Source: Pseudomonas entomophila (GTDB lineage Bacteria > Pseudomonadota > Gammaproteobacteria > Pseudomonadales > Pseudomonadaceae). Taken from it: DNA of 64,000 bases. Positions within the stretch are counted from its first letter, which is position 1. The number at the start of each line of letters is the position of its first letter. The notes under the pieces were generated by a model. The model did not search any database and was not told the origin of the DNA. It worked only from the letters and a program-made list of their open reading frames with translations. The translations under genes were made by a program, and so were the position numbers. Shown here piece after piece: positions 11,301-17,678 of this stretch. Location: NCBI RefSeq assembly GCF_029478665.1, contig NZ_JARPQB010000017.1, positions 18,945-82,944 of the forward strand. Direction: 5' to 3'.

Positions 11301-12865
11301 GCACCCTGGTGGCCAAGGCCCAGGAAACGGTGACCGCGCTGATCCAGTACGGCGAGCAGTTGCGCAGCTTCCTGGAGCTGGAAGAACGTACCGAACTGGA
11401 AGCGATGCAGTACCAGCAGGCTGCGGAAATCGCGGGTTACACCATCGGTATTCAGGAGCAGTTGCTCAGCCAGCAACAGAAGAACGAGGGCGTGTTGATG
11501 GGCCAGCGTGCCGCTACGGTGTTGCGGCGGGACCACTACCAGCGCTTGTACGAAGATAATCTATCGCCAGGGGAAACGGCGGCGATAGCAAACAGTGCCC
11601 TGGGACGTGGAATATCCACGGGCTTGAGCGCTGTCTATGCTGCCGCCCAGCTGGCTTCCCTGGCGCCCAATGTCTTTGGGATGGCCAACGGTGGCCAGAA
11701 GTATGAAGGTGCGTTGAATGCGACGGGAATGATCGCGGAAATCGCTGCAGGTGCCTTGGTGATCTCAGCCGATGTGTTGCGAGAAACGGAAGGCTACCGC
11801 CGCCGCCGCCAGGAATGGCAGTTGCAAGCCAAGCTGGCCGGCAAGGAGCTGGACGTCATCGACAAGCAACTCGAAGCGCAAAAGCATACGACGCTGGCCG
11901 CCCAGGCCTCGCTGGCGCACAGCCGCAAGGCCCTGGCGCACTCGCAGCAGTTGTATGCGTACTACCAGAACAAATCCACCAGCGTGTCGCTCTATCGATG
12001 GCTGCGCTCCCAGGCCACCACCTGGCACGCGACCTTGTTCGATGTGGCGGTCAGCCTGTGCAACAGTGCCCAGGCCTGCTGGCAGTTCGAGACGGGCAAC
12101 TACGACAGGCAGATCATCCGCACGCCTATCTGGCAGGCGGACCGTTACGGCCTGAATGCCGGTGGCGAGTTGCGGCTTGACCTGCATCGGTTGGAGACGG
12201 AGGCACTGCTGAGGCATGAGCGGCACCTGGAGCTTCGCAAAACGGTGTCGCTGCAGGCATTGCTGGGCCAGAAGCTGGTCTTCGACGCGGGCGGCGAAGT
12301 GCTCGAAAACTGGGAGAAGGTGCTCGAGGCGCTGGCAGACAATGGCGAACTGAAATTCAGCCTGTCGGAAATGCTGTACGACCAGGATTACCCGGGGCAC
12401 TACCTGCGTCGTCTGCACAGTGTGGCGTTGACACTGCCTGCTCTGCTGGGCCCCTACCAGAACATCCGCGCAACCTTGACCCAGACCCTTAGCCGGTTGG
12501 TGACCCAACCCGATCGCGAGGCCGTGTTGTTCCTGACGCCTGAAGTGCAGGAGAGCGATGATGCGGGCGACGGGCGCTACGTGATGATGAGCTTGCGTGC
12601 GCGGCAGCAGGTCTGCCTGTCTTCGGCCAGCCAGGACATCGGCCTGGTGACCGCCGCCGAGACGGATGATCGTTATCTGCCATTCGAAGGCACGGGCGCG
12701 GTGTCCGATTGGCACCTGAAGTTCCCTCGTCATGCAGCGCAAGAAGAGCTGATCAATAGTCTCAGCGACATCATCCTGGAGGTCCGTTACCTGGCCTTGC
12801 CTGGCGGGGCGGGCTTCGAATCGGACGTCAATGAACTGGTCGAAAAGTATTTGAAGCTCCCTTGA
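8321..12865 (+). CDS. Tc toxin A-component C-terminal part (TcaB/TcdA-like): neuraminidase-like, pore-forming and TcB-binding regions
   Basis: This 1514-aa protein has the C-terminal architecture of TcA subunits. Residues about 120-330 resemble the Tc 'neuraminidase-like' region ('DLRLDKTTLFKTLENDLSQG', 'PPQYYWRQVDVRLDQ'). Around 740-770 lies 'LFFHVPHLIASRLQ', then 'WLGLIFNP'. A helical segment (about 1025-1230) includes a hydrophobic stretch at about 1093-1153, where TcA proteins carry the pore-forming helices. The C-terminus (about 1450-1505, 'LPFEGTGAVSDWHLKFP', 'ILEVRYLALPGG') matches the TcB-binding domain. The ATG has GAGGT upstream. It is the second gene of the Tc pair. Bases 9240-9960 are visibly more AT-rich than the flanks. 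Family membership is confident; toxicity and target are not shown by sequence. Confidence 0.85.
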   Translation: MNSELTDALAEQWRDALSAYVMHHVLPDTLQAGALNMITAEHLDRYFMMDTQVTSKVTTSYLAEALACTQSYINSILNNLEPGYPEDFDPKVRTFWQQAMSNYSIWAAYQMLEDYPENYIRADLRLDKTTLFKTLENDLSQGRITDAAVQNALLTYLKHYEHQNSIRVQSGYIDYREDNLDSERFDGFNFANSNYYLLGKDTASPPQYYWRQVDVRLDQASTYIQPDAWTEWQPITLPAGSTLLHGRLVLFCGRLHMVWLHYGAPVTVQLADGTEQERYTLKLEIIYLGLDKQWSAPELLWSEDIDGAVFDPTPYRLLVLALGRAQGSDDQLYVALATHDDGKYEKHYIVQRDVLKRAVADVDFPPESGTENDGLMGVLFKHFSDEPGKLNFQRRVSSSDFQVQSVESDGVDPHLDLDVLLQQQGKGKYELYVRARSTEVRKYYLIYAVSLGAGLITLGSSLGQVQVRSTASGKLELRCLTSGAPDFNTLALGHSAISSITLSKGDFKETSYGWHEATKEIEASEKLISALTGYKATEVREGAGFTVSVDGSKVPSVLVDGSNVIIVLPVITTVDDMELKVVDTPTPLWTGPFTYNGAASSSWESLAWPEGKDEVKFTVGQKGQKVTTFTLKRSSISTLDLDTMPHIHQQVDGTDFLVLKFIHGSGSPLAARLNSQQVPDLINRAQVTPQAVFSWDAQHLQEPDYDPEGSGGVYQVWRRSAEDPLLNVYDANGMYLRELFFHVPHLIASRLQEEERFEEARRWLGLIFNPQSKQAPTESRGVDYWNCAWLMQDDTEAAAPEHELIDPHAIALRNPSHYRKAVFVQSVGLLIGEADLQYRRQTRDSLANAWLLYRMAADLMGEAPDARSIDTWAPRTVSELLAMSDGGELLEHHAHAVKPENLPKQLSTFFWAGAAAHPAFRLPANRALLDTWELLAQRFYNLRHFLSIEGYPMELPLYAPAANPFDLLMARMGGNANLAHLLGYRTVVPPYRFRTLVAKAQETVTALIQYGEQLRSFLELEERTELEAMQYQQAAEIAGYTIGIQEQLLSQQQKNEGVLMGQRAATVLRRDHYQRLYEDNLSPGETAAIANSALGRGISTGLSAVYAAAQLASLAPNVFGMANGGQKYEGALNATGMIAEIAAGALVISADVLRETEGYRRRRQEWQLQAKLAGKELDVIDKQLEAQKHTTLAAQASLAHSRKALAHSQQLYAYYQNKSTSVSLYRWLRSQATTWHATLFDVAVSLCNSAQACWQFETGNYDRQIIRTPIWQADRYGLNAGGELRLDLHRLETEALLRHERHLELRKTVSLQALLGQKLVFDAGGEVLENWEKVLEALADNGELKFSLSEMLYDQDYPGHYLRRLHSVALTLPALLGPYQNIRATLTQTLSRLVTQPDREAVLFLTPEVQESDDAGDGRYVMMSLRARQQVCLSSASQDIGLVTAAETDDRYLPFEGTGAVSDWHLKFPRHAAQEELINSLSDIILEVRYLALPGGAGFESDVNELVEKYLKLP

Positions 12866-12989
12866 TCGTTGCCGAAGCGCAAACGGTGGCCTTCAGGCGG
12901 AGTTGAGTGTTGTTTGCCTGGCCGCTGAGAGAGTGACCGTTGTTTCTGGCTTTTCTATCGGTTTGTAAAACATGACACAGGAGATACCC

Positions 12990-13553
12990 ATGTCCATTAG
13001 CTCAAGCCTAATGCCGAATGCCTCAAGCGAAGAGGAAACCAAGAGTCATTCAGTACTGTTGGGCCATTTGTTTCCCGTCGGTAGCATCGGTTATGAAGAT
13101 CAGCACCTTACACCTTGGAAGTGTAATAAAAGAAACACATATTACGACTTCCTCACGGAACCTGATGGCAGCACTTATGTCCTGGTTCGTGCGGAAGCTA
13201 ACATCTGGCAGGACATTGAGCTTCCCGTTCCAGCGAACCCACTCAGTGAGGGGCGCCCTGAATACAAGCTTGGGTGCCTGTACAGCCACGAACGGTTACT
13301 CGGATGCCGGCTCGCTGTGTTCTTGATTGAGGATGACGGGAGCGATGGAGCCAGGATTTTTGACGAGCCATTGGGCCCTTCCGGGACGGATGTGACCTGG
13401 CACAGGTTGGATGCCAAAAGAATAATGGATGTGCCTGAACACACCTCGAAGCTGAGAGTCAAGTTCGTGACGCCGACTGGAGGGAGTGGGCATGTCTTCC
13501 TGAAGGAAGCCGTGATGGAGTTACTTTTGCCAGCGTTTGATGACGGGGTCTAG
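12990..13553 (+). CDS. Uncharacterised small protein of the Tc locus
   Basis: This 187-aa protein is not one I recognise. The start at 12990 is chosen because CAGGAGA lies six bases upstream; an in-frame ATG at 12972 lacks a comparable site. The N-terminus is Ser-rich and polar without a signal peptide. The rest alternates hydrophobic and polar residues, with several Trp/Tyr ('SIGYEDQHLTPWKCNKR', 'VTWHRLDAKRIMDVPEHTS', 'KLRVKFVTPTGGSGHVFLKE'), suggesting a beta-sandwich, possibly a carbohydrate-binding-like or adaptor fold. It follows the TcaB-like gene by 124 bp on the same strand and precedes a hairpin, so it probably belongs to the Tc transcription unit. Function unknown. Confidence 0.75.
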   Translation: MSISSSLMPNASSEEETKSHSVLLGHLFPVGSIGYEDQHLTPWKCNKRNTYYDFLTEPDGSTYVLVRAEANIWQDIELPVPANPLSEGRPEYKLGCLYSHERLLGCRLAVFLIEDDGSDGARIFDEPLGPSGTDVTWHRLDAKRIMDVPEHTSKLRVKFVTPTGGSGHVFLKEAVMELLLPAFDDGV

Positions 13554-13698
13554 CCCACCTCCACGGACAGTTTGGAAAGGGCTGGAGACTTCAGATCTTG
13601 CTGTTCGGCCCTACGGCCCATTCCAGGGTGCATGCATGGGGCAAGGGACCGCTCGATGTAGTCGAATGAATCTGCCCGCGAAAGTGTCGACGCTCGTG

Positions 13699-13747
13699 CA
13701 ACCCCACTTCTGTTGGGTAAAGGAACTTCTACCAGGTGGGGTTGTTT
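13699..13747 (+). terminator. Possible terminator after the Tc locus
   Basis: CAACCCCAC (13699-13707) pairs perfectly with GTGGGGTTG (13736-13744) across a 28-nt loop, followed by TTTGG. The large loop and short T-run make this weak. It lies between the last plus-strand Tc gene and the convergent cupin gene. The rest of 13554-13791 shows nothing recognisable. Confidence 0.35.
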
Positions 13748-13791
13748 GGCCTTGGCTGTGTCGCCGGTGCTGGCAACGCTTATGCGAGCGG

Positions 13792-14136
13792 TCAGGCGAA
13801 CACGAAATACTTGCGCACCGTCTCCACCACTTCCCAGGTGCCTTTCATGCCAGGTTCGATCACGAACACATCACCCGCTTTCAGATGCTTGGGCGCTTCG
13901 CCTTCGGGGGTGACGATGCAGTACCCGTCGAGGAAGTGGCAGTACTCCCACTTCTCGTAGTGGACCTCGAACGTGCCCGGCGTGCAGATCCAGGTGCCCA
14001 TGATCTTGCTGCCGTCGGCGGACAGGTAGGCGTTGAGGTTGACGGTGTGCGGGTCGCCGCCGATGCGCTTCCACTTGGTGGCGTCGACGACGGGGGTGGG
14101 GCAGGTTTCGCGCAGGACGGTGATGAAATCGGACAT
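13792..14136 (-). CDS. Cupin-domain protein (Cupin_3/DUF861 type)
   Basis: This 114-aa protein is one small cupin barrel. The segments 'WICTPGTFEVHYEKWEYCHF' and 'GYCIVTPEGEAPKHLKAGDV' followed by 'FVIEPGMKGTWEVVE' fit the two cupin motifs in the DUF861 version found in (S)-ureidoglycine aminohydrolase-like proteins. Metal ligands are fewer than in classical cupins (H and E of 'VHYEKWEY' are the clearest). No purine-degradation gene is nearby, so a catabolic role is unsupported. It is downstream of, and on the same strand as, the lipid operon, but a REP element and over 200 bp separate them. Substrate unknown. Confidence 0.8.
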   Translation of the reverse strand: MSDFITVLRETCPTPVVDATKWKRIGGDPHTVNLNAYLSADGSKIMGTWICTPGTFEVHYEKWEYCHFLDGYCIVTPEGEAPKHLKAGDVFVIEPGMKGTWEVVETVRKYFVFA

Positions 14137-14260
14137 GGCGTGGCTCCAGGCAGCGGGTGAGGTGAGGCATCACCATAGGGGCATCGCCGCCCGTGCAGTT
14201 GCCTGGGCTCGACGTCCAGCTGTCTGCCCGCGCTATGGCAGGGTCTCTTGTCACGCAGGG

Positions 14261-14345
14261 TGTAGGAGCGGCTTCAGCCGCGATGCAGGCAACGCGGTGC
14301 CTGGCACCCGCTTTGCGGGTGATCGCGGCTGAAGCCGCTCCTACA
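14261..14345. repeat. REP element, 'GCGGCTTCAGCCGC' long form
   Basis: Outer arms TGTAGGAGCGGCTTCAGCCG and its complement flank an inner imperfect hairpin built on CACCCGCTTTGCGGGTG. The same roughly 85-bp unit occurs at 22091-22175, 34588-34673 and 60574-60660, and in half form near 35867. It sits between the cupin gene and the CdsA-like gene. Confidence 0.85.
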
Positions 14346-14359
14346 GAGGTCGCGCAGCC

Positions 14360-15292
14360 CTACGCCCACCAGTAACGCACAAAGTGGAAGAACACCGGCG
14401 CGGCGAAGCACACCGAATCCATGCGGTCGAGCATGCCGCCGTGGCCTTCGATCATGTGGCCCCAATCCTTCACTCCGCGGTCGCGCTTGATCGCCGACAT
14501 CACCAGCCCACCGAAGAAGCCCATGGCATTGACGGTCAGCGCCATCAGCGCCGCCTGCCAGAAGGTGAACGGGGTGATCCAGCACAGCAGCGCGCCGACC
14601 AGCGTGGCCAGGGCCACGCCACCGGCCAGCCCCTCGACGGTCTTCGACGGCGACAGGTTGGGCGCCACCTTGCGCTTGCCGAACAGCTTGCCGCACACGT
14701 ACTGCAGCACGTCGCTGATCTGCACCACGAGGATCAGCCAGGCGATCAGCAGCAGGTTACGGCCTTCGTAGCCAGGGATATCCAGGGTCATCAGCGCGGG
14801 CACCGACGACACGCAGTACACCGCGATCATCAAGCCCCACTGCACCTTCGAGGCGCGTTCGAGGAAGCGCGTGGTGTCGCCGCCGAAGCTGGCGAGGATC
14901 GGCAGCAACAGGAACAGGTACACCGGGATGAAGATGCTGAACATCCCGTACCAGTCCACGGCGATCAGCAGGTACTGCACCGGCAGCGCCACATAGAACG
15001 CCGCCACCAGCGCCGGGTAGTCGCTGCGCCGGGTGGGGGTGAGGGTCATGAACTCGCGCAGGGCATAGAACGACACGCCGTAGAACAGCACGATCACCCC
15101 GTACTTGCCGAACAGGAAGGCGATGCCGATCACCAGCACCATCACCCACCAGGCGTTGATGCGGGCGTTGAGGTTGTCGATCACCGCGTGCGGGGCAGGG
15201 CCGGCACGCCGCTTGAGCAGGCGGCCGATCAGGCTGGCGAGCAGCAGCAGGGCGCCGATGCCGGCGAACAGCGACAGGGTGTTGTGGTCCAT
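14360..15292 (-). CDS. CdsA-like phosphatidate cytidylyltransferase (YnbB-like)
   Basis: This 310-aa polytopic membrane protein has about eight hydrophobic segments. The C-terminal part carries the full CDP-diglyceride synthetase signature: 'SPSKTVEGLAGG', then 'SAIKRDRGVKDWGHMIEGHG' continuing with GMLDRMD. The family makes CDP-diacylglycerol from phosphatidic acid and CTP in the inner membrane. It is the last gene of a six-gene minus-strand operon, starting one base after the acyltransferase stop. The gene set matches E. coli ynbB and neighbours, so it is probably a dedicated paralogue feeding the CDP-alcohol phosphotransferase at the operon's start rather than the housekeeping CdsA. That division of labour is inferred. 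Confidence 0.88.
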   Translation of the reverse strand: MDHNTLSLFAGIGALLLLASLIGRLLKRRAGPAPHAVIDNLNARINAWWVMVLVIGIAFLFGKYGVIVLFYGVSFYALREFMTLTPTRRSDYPALVAAFYVALPVQYLLIAVDWYGMFSIFIPVYLFLLLPILASFGGDTTRFLERASKVQWGLMIAVYCVSSVPALMTLDIPGYEGRNLLLIAWLILVVQISDVLQYVCGKLFGKRKVAPNLSPSKTVEGLAGGVALATLVGALLCWITPFTFWQAALMALTVNAMGFFGGLVMSAIKRDRGVKDWGHMIEGHGGMLDRMDSVCFAAPVFFHFVRYWWA

Positions 15293-15293
15293 C

Positions 15294-15917
15294 TCAGGCT
15301 TCCTTCGGGGCCAGGTTCAGCAGGGCCTGGCGGGCCCGCTCGAGAAACGCGTGCTTGTCTTCGTCGGCTTGCAGGTGCAGCGGTTCGCCGAAGCTCAGGG
15401 TGCACAGCAGGGGTAGCGGCAGGGCACGGCCCTTGGGCATGACCCGGTTGAGGTTGGCGATCCACACCGGCACCAGTTCGACCTGCGGGTTGGCCGAGGC
15501 CAGGTGGAACAGGCCGCTCTTGAACGGTAGCAGCGGGTCGTCGGTGAGGTTGCGCGTGCCTTCGGGGAAGAAAATCAGCGAGTCACCCTGGGCGAAGGCA
15601 TCGAGCACCGGTTGCAGCGGGTTGCCCTCGCCGGCCGGGCGCTGGCGGTCGATCAGCACGCCATTGAACACCTGGCGGATGAGGAAGTCGCGGATGCCCG
15701 GCTTGCACCAGTAGTCGGCGCCGGCCACAGGGCGGGTGTGACGGCGCAAAGCCTCGGGCAATGCCGCCCAGAGCAGCACGAAGTCGCCGTGGCTGCTGTG
15801 GTTGGCGAAGTACAGGCGTTGCACCGGTTGCGGCGTGCAGCCCAGCCACAGGGCGCGGGCGCCGGTGATCAGGCGGGCGGCGGAGGTGATGACGAAGGCG
15901 GTCAGGCTGGCGAGCAT
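15294..15917 (-). CDS. PlsC-like lysophospholipid acyltransferase
   Basis: This 207-aa protein has the acyltransferase HX4D motif at H40-D45 ('NHSSHGDF') and the substrate-binding motif 'FFPEGTRN' about 80 residues later. One N-terminal hydrophobic segment likely anchors it in the inner membrane. The family transfers acyl groups to lysophosphatidic acid or related lysolipids. It lies between the small membrane protein gene (10-bp gap) and the CdsA-like gene (1-bp gap). It could supply phosphatidic acid to the adjacent CdsA-like enzyme or acylate a product of the operon. I do not recall an acyltransferase in the E. coli ynbABCD set, so this is an extension of that module. Confidence 0.87.
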   Translation of the reverse strand: MLASLTAFVITSAARLITGARALWLGCTPQPVQRLYFANHSSHGDFVLLWAALPEALRRHTRPVAGADYWCKPGIRDFLIRQVFNGVLIDRQRPAGEGNPLQPVLDAFAQGDSLIFFPEGTRNLTDDPLLPFKSGLFHLASANPQVELVPVWIANLNRVMPKGRALPLPLLCTLSFGEPLHLQADEDKHAFLERARQALLNLAPKEA

Positions 15918-15927
15918 GGCGGCGGTC

Positions 15928-16347
15928 TTATCCGGTGAAGGGGAGAACGAGAGCGAGTACGACCTGTACCGCGAGGCACAGGGCCTGGCGCCGCAGCAGG
16001 GCCAGGGCGCCCTGGCTGCGGGCCGGCCAGTCGCGGGTGTCGCTGGCGGTGGGTTTCAGGCGCAGGTCGAACAGCGCGTGGTCCAGGGCCTGGGTGGCGG
16101 CGGGCAGGTCGCTGCTGGCGCCTAGACGGGCGAACAGCTCGGCATCCAGGGCGACACGGATGGCCCAGTACTTGTGAGCCAGGCCGATCACCAGCAATGC
16201 CGCGCAGAGCACGCTGGACAGCACAGGCAGCGGCATGCCCAGCAACGGTGCGAGGCTACAGGCCAGGGCCAACAGGGTGATGCCATCCGACAGGCGTTCC
16301 AGTTGGCGCCCGCGAGCGAGCAGGCTGGCGACGACGAACAGGTTCAT
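15928..16347 (-). CDS. Small uncharacterised membrane protein of the lipid operon
   Basis: This 139-aa protein has three predicted membrane segments: about 20-37, about 41-60 and a C-terminal 'ALCLAVQVVLALVLPF'. A charged middle (about 65-115) lies between the second and third. Its ATG overlaps the stop of the upstream phosphatase gene in an ATGA arrangement, so translation is probably coupled. I do not recognise the family. Position argues for a structural or accessory role in the membrane-lipid pathway. Confidence 0.8.
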   Translation of the reverse strand: MNLFVVASLLARGRQLERLSDGITLLALACSLAPLLGMPLPVLSSVLCAALLVIGLAHKYWAIRVALDAELFARLGASSDLPAATQALDHALFDLRLKPTASDTRDWPARSQGALALLRRQALCLAVQVVLALVLPFTG

Positions 16348-17678
16348 GGGTGCGCTTCCAACTGTTGCAGGGCGAGGCGATGGGCCGGGTGAAAGACTAC
16401 GCCGGGGCGGGCCTTGCGGATCAGCGTTTCGGCCTCATCAACATCGTTGCAGCGACCGCTGAGCACCAGCCAGGCGGCCACCGCGCTGGCGCTGCGTGAA
16501 TACCCCAGGGCGCAGCAGACCAGCAGAGGGCCTTGCTGGCGCAGGTCTTCGATGGCCTTGGCTGCTTGCTGCAGCAGTTGGCTGCTGGGGGCGACCAAGT
16601 CGAGTGTTGGCAGGTTGTGGTAACGCCGTGGCGACGCGCTCTGTGTAGGCGCCGGCTTGCCGGCGAATGGGCCGGGGAGCTCAGCGCATAAATCGACAAT
16701 GCCGGCGAATGATGAAGCATCGCTGCGCCCAGGCAGGCGCCCGAGGTGCACGCCATCACACACTTCGTCCGGCTGGGGATGCCGCCATGTCCACAGCCGC
16801 GAATTGGCCCAGGCGGCCAGCAGGTAGGGTGCCAGCAAGCAGGTCGCGGCAATGGACAGTCGGCCATCCGCGCCTTTCTGGAAACCACCTGCCCCGACTA
16901 CGGCATAGTTCAGCCCCACCAGCAGCAGCGACACGGCAGGCCACAGCAACCACAATGCCGCATGTCCGAGCTTGAATGCGATCACCGCGAGCAGCATGGC
17001 CCCCAGCGCGTAGCGCAGTGCCAGCCGCCAACGTTTGGGGGCACGCGCAAATCGGGCTGTCTGCCAAGGTAAAGCCCCCTGCCGTGGCCACAACCACAGA
17101 CAGACGAAACCGGCCAGTGCCCCAGTCGGCACATCGATGAAATGATGCTGCCAGGTGGTCAGCACCGACAGGCCGATCAACCCCATCCAGCCATGCACCA
17201 GCCAGCGCCACAGACGCTGCTGGGTATGCCGGGCAAACATCGTCCAGATGATCACCAGCAACGCGATATGCAGCGACGGCGCCTGGTTGTAGGGCTTGTC
17301 GAAGCCCATCAGCACATCGAACAACCAGCCGAACAGCCCCGACAGCTCGGGGCGCTCGAAGGTGAAGCGCAGCGGCCAGAGCAGGAAGCAAGCGACGCTG
17401 ATGAACTGCGCGGTGAGCAGGGCCAGGGCATGGCGGTCCATCTCCCGGCGTGTCAGCGGCAGCAGGAACGACAACCCGTAGAGCAGGTCGATTGACCAGT
17501 ACGGGATGATCGTCCACGGCCACAGCGGCATGTGCCGTTCCCAGGCGAACACCAGGCTGCCGATGTCATCACGGCCTGCGGTGTAGGTGTTGGTCAGGCC
17601 GTAGCTGAGGAAAAAGAACGGCCCGAGCAGCAACAGCCAGAGCACGCCCCGGCGAACCAGCCCCGCTTCACGCGCCAT
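16344..17678 (-). CDS. PAP2-family phosphatase fused to dual-specificity phosphatase (YnbD-like)
   Basis: This 444-aa fusion starts at 17678, where its ATG shares one base with the upstream stop (TGATG). Residues 1-about 255 form a polytopic PAP2 domain with 'NQAPSLHIALLVI' (S135, H137) and H178-x3-D182; the usual Arg of the third PAP2 motif is not evident. Residues about 300-444 are a dual-specificity phosphatase domain with C389-x5-R395 ('CALGYSRSAS'). E. coli YnbD has the same two-part design. In the phosphatase domain, about residues 338-345 (FAGKPAPT) are encoded by a REP palindrome. Likely role: dephosphorylating a lipid-phosphate intermediate in the inner membrane. Substrate unknown. 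Confidence 0.87.
   Translation of the reverse strand: MAREAGLVRRGVLWLLLLGPFFFLSYGLTNTYTAGRDDIGSLVFAWERHMPLWPWTIIPYWSIDLLYGLSFLLPLTRREMDRHALALLTAQFISVACFLLWPLRFTFERPELSGLFGWLFDVLMGFDKPYNQAPSLHIALLVIIWTMFARHTQQRLWRWLVHGWMGLIGLSVLTTWQHHFIDVPTGALAGFVCLWLWPRQGALPWQTARFARAPKRWRLALRYALGAMLLAVIAFKLGHAALWLLWPAVSLLLVGLNYAVVGAGGFQKGADGRLSIAATCLLAPYLLAAWANSRLWTWRHPQPDEVCDGVHLGRLPGRSDASSFAGIVDLCAELPGPFAGKPAPTQSASPRRYHNLPTLDLVAPSSQLLQQAAKAIEDLRQQGPLLVCCALGYSRSASAVAAWLVLSGRCNDVDEAETLIRKARPGVVFHPAHRLALQQLEAHP
16644..16667 (-). repeat. REP half-element inside the PAP2-DSP coding sequence
   Basis: TGTAGGCGCCGGCTTGCCGG with the CGAA tail lies inside the coding sequence, in frame, and encodes the peptide FAGKPAPT. 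It is a single palindrome of the same family as 3386-3449. The protein reads on normally on both sides, so the insertion appears tolerated in a loop. Confidence 0.8.
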
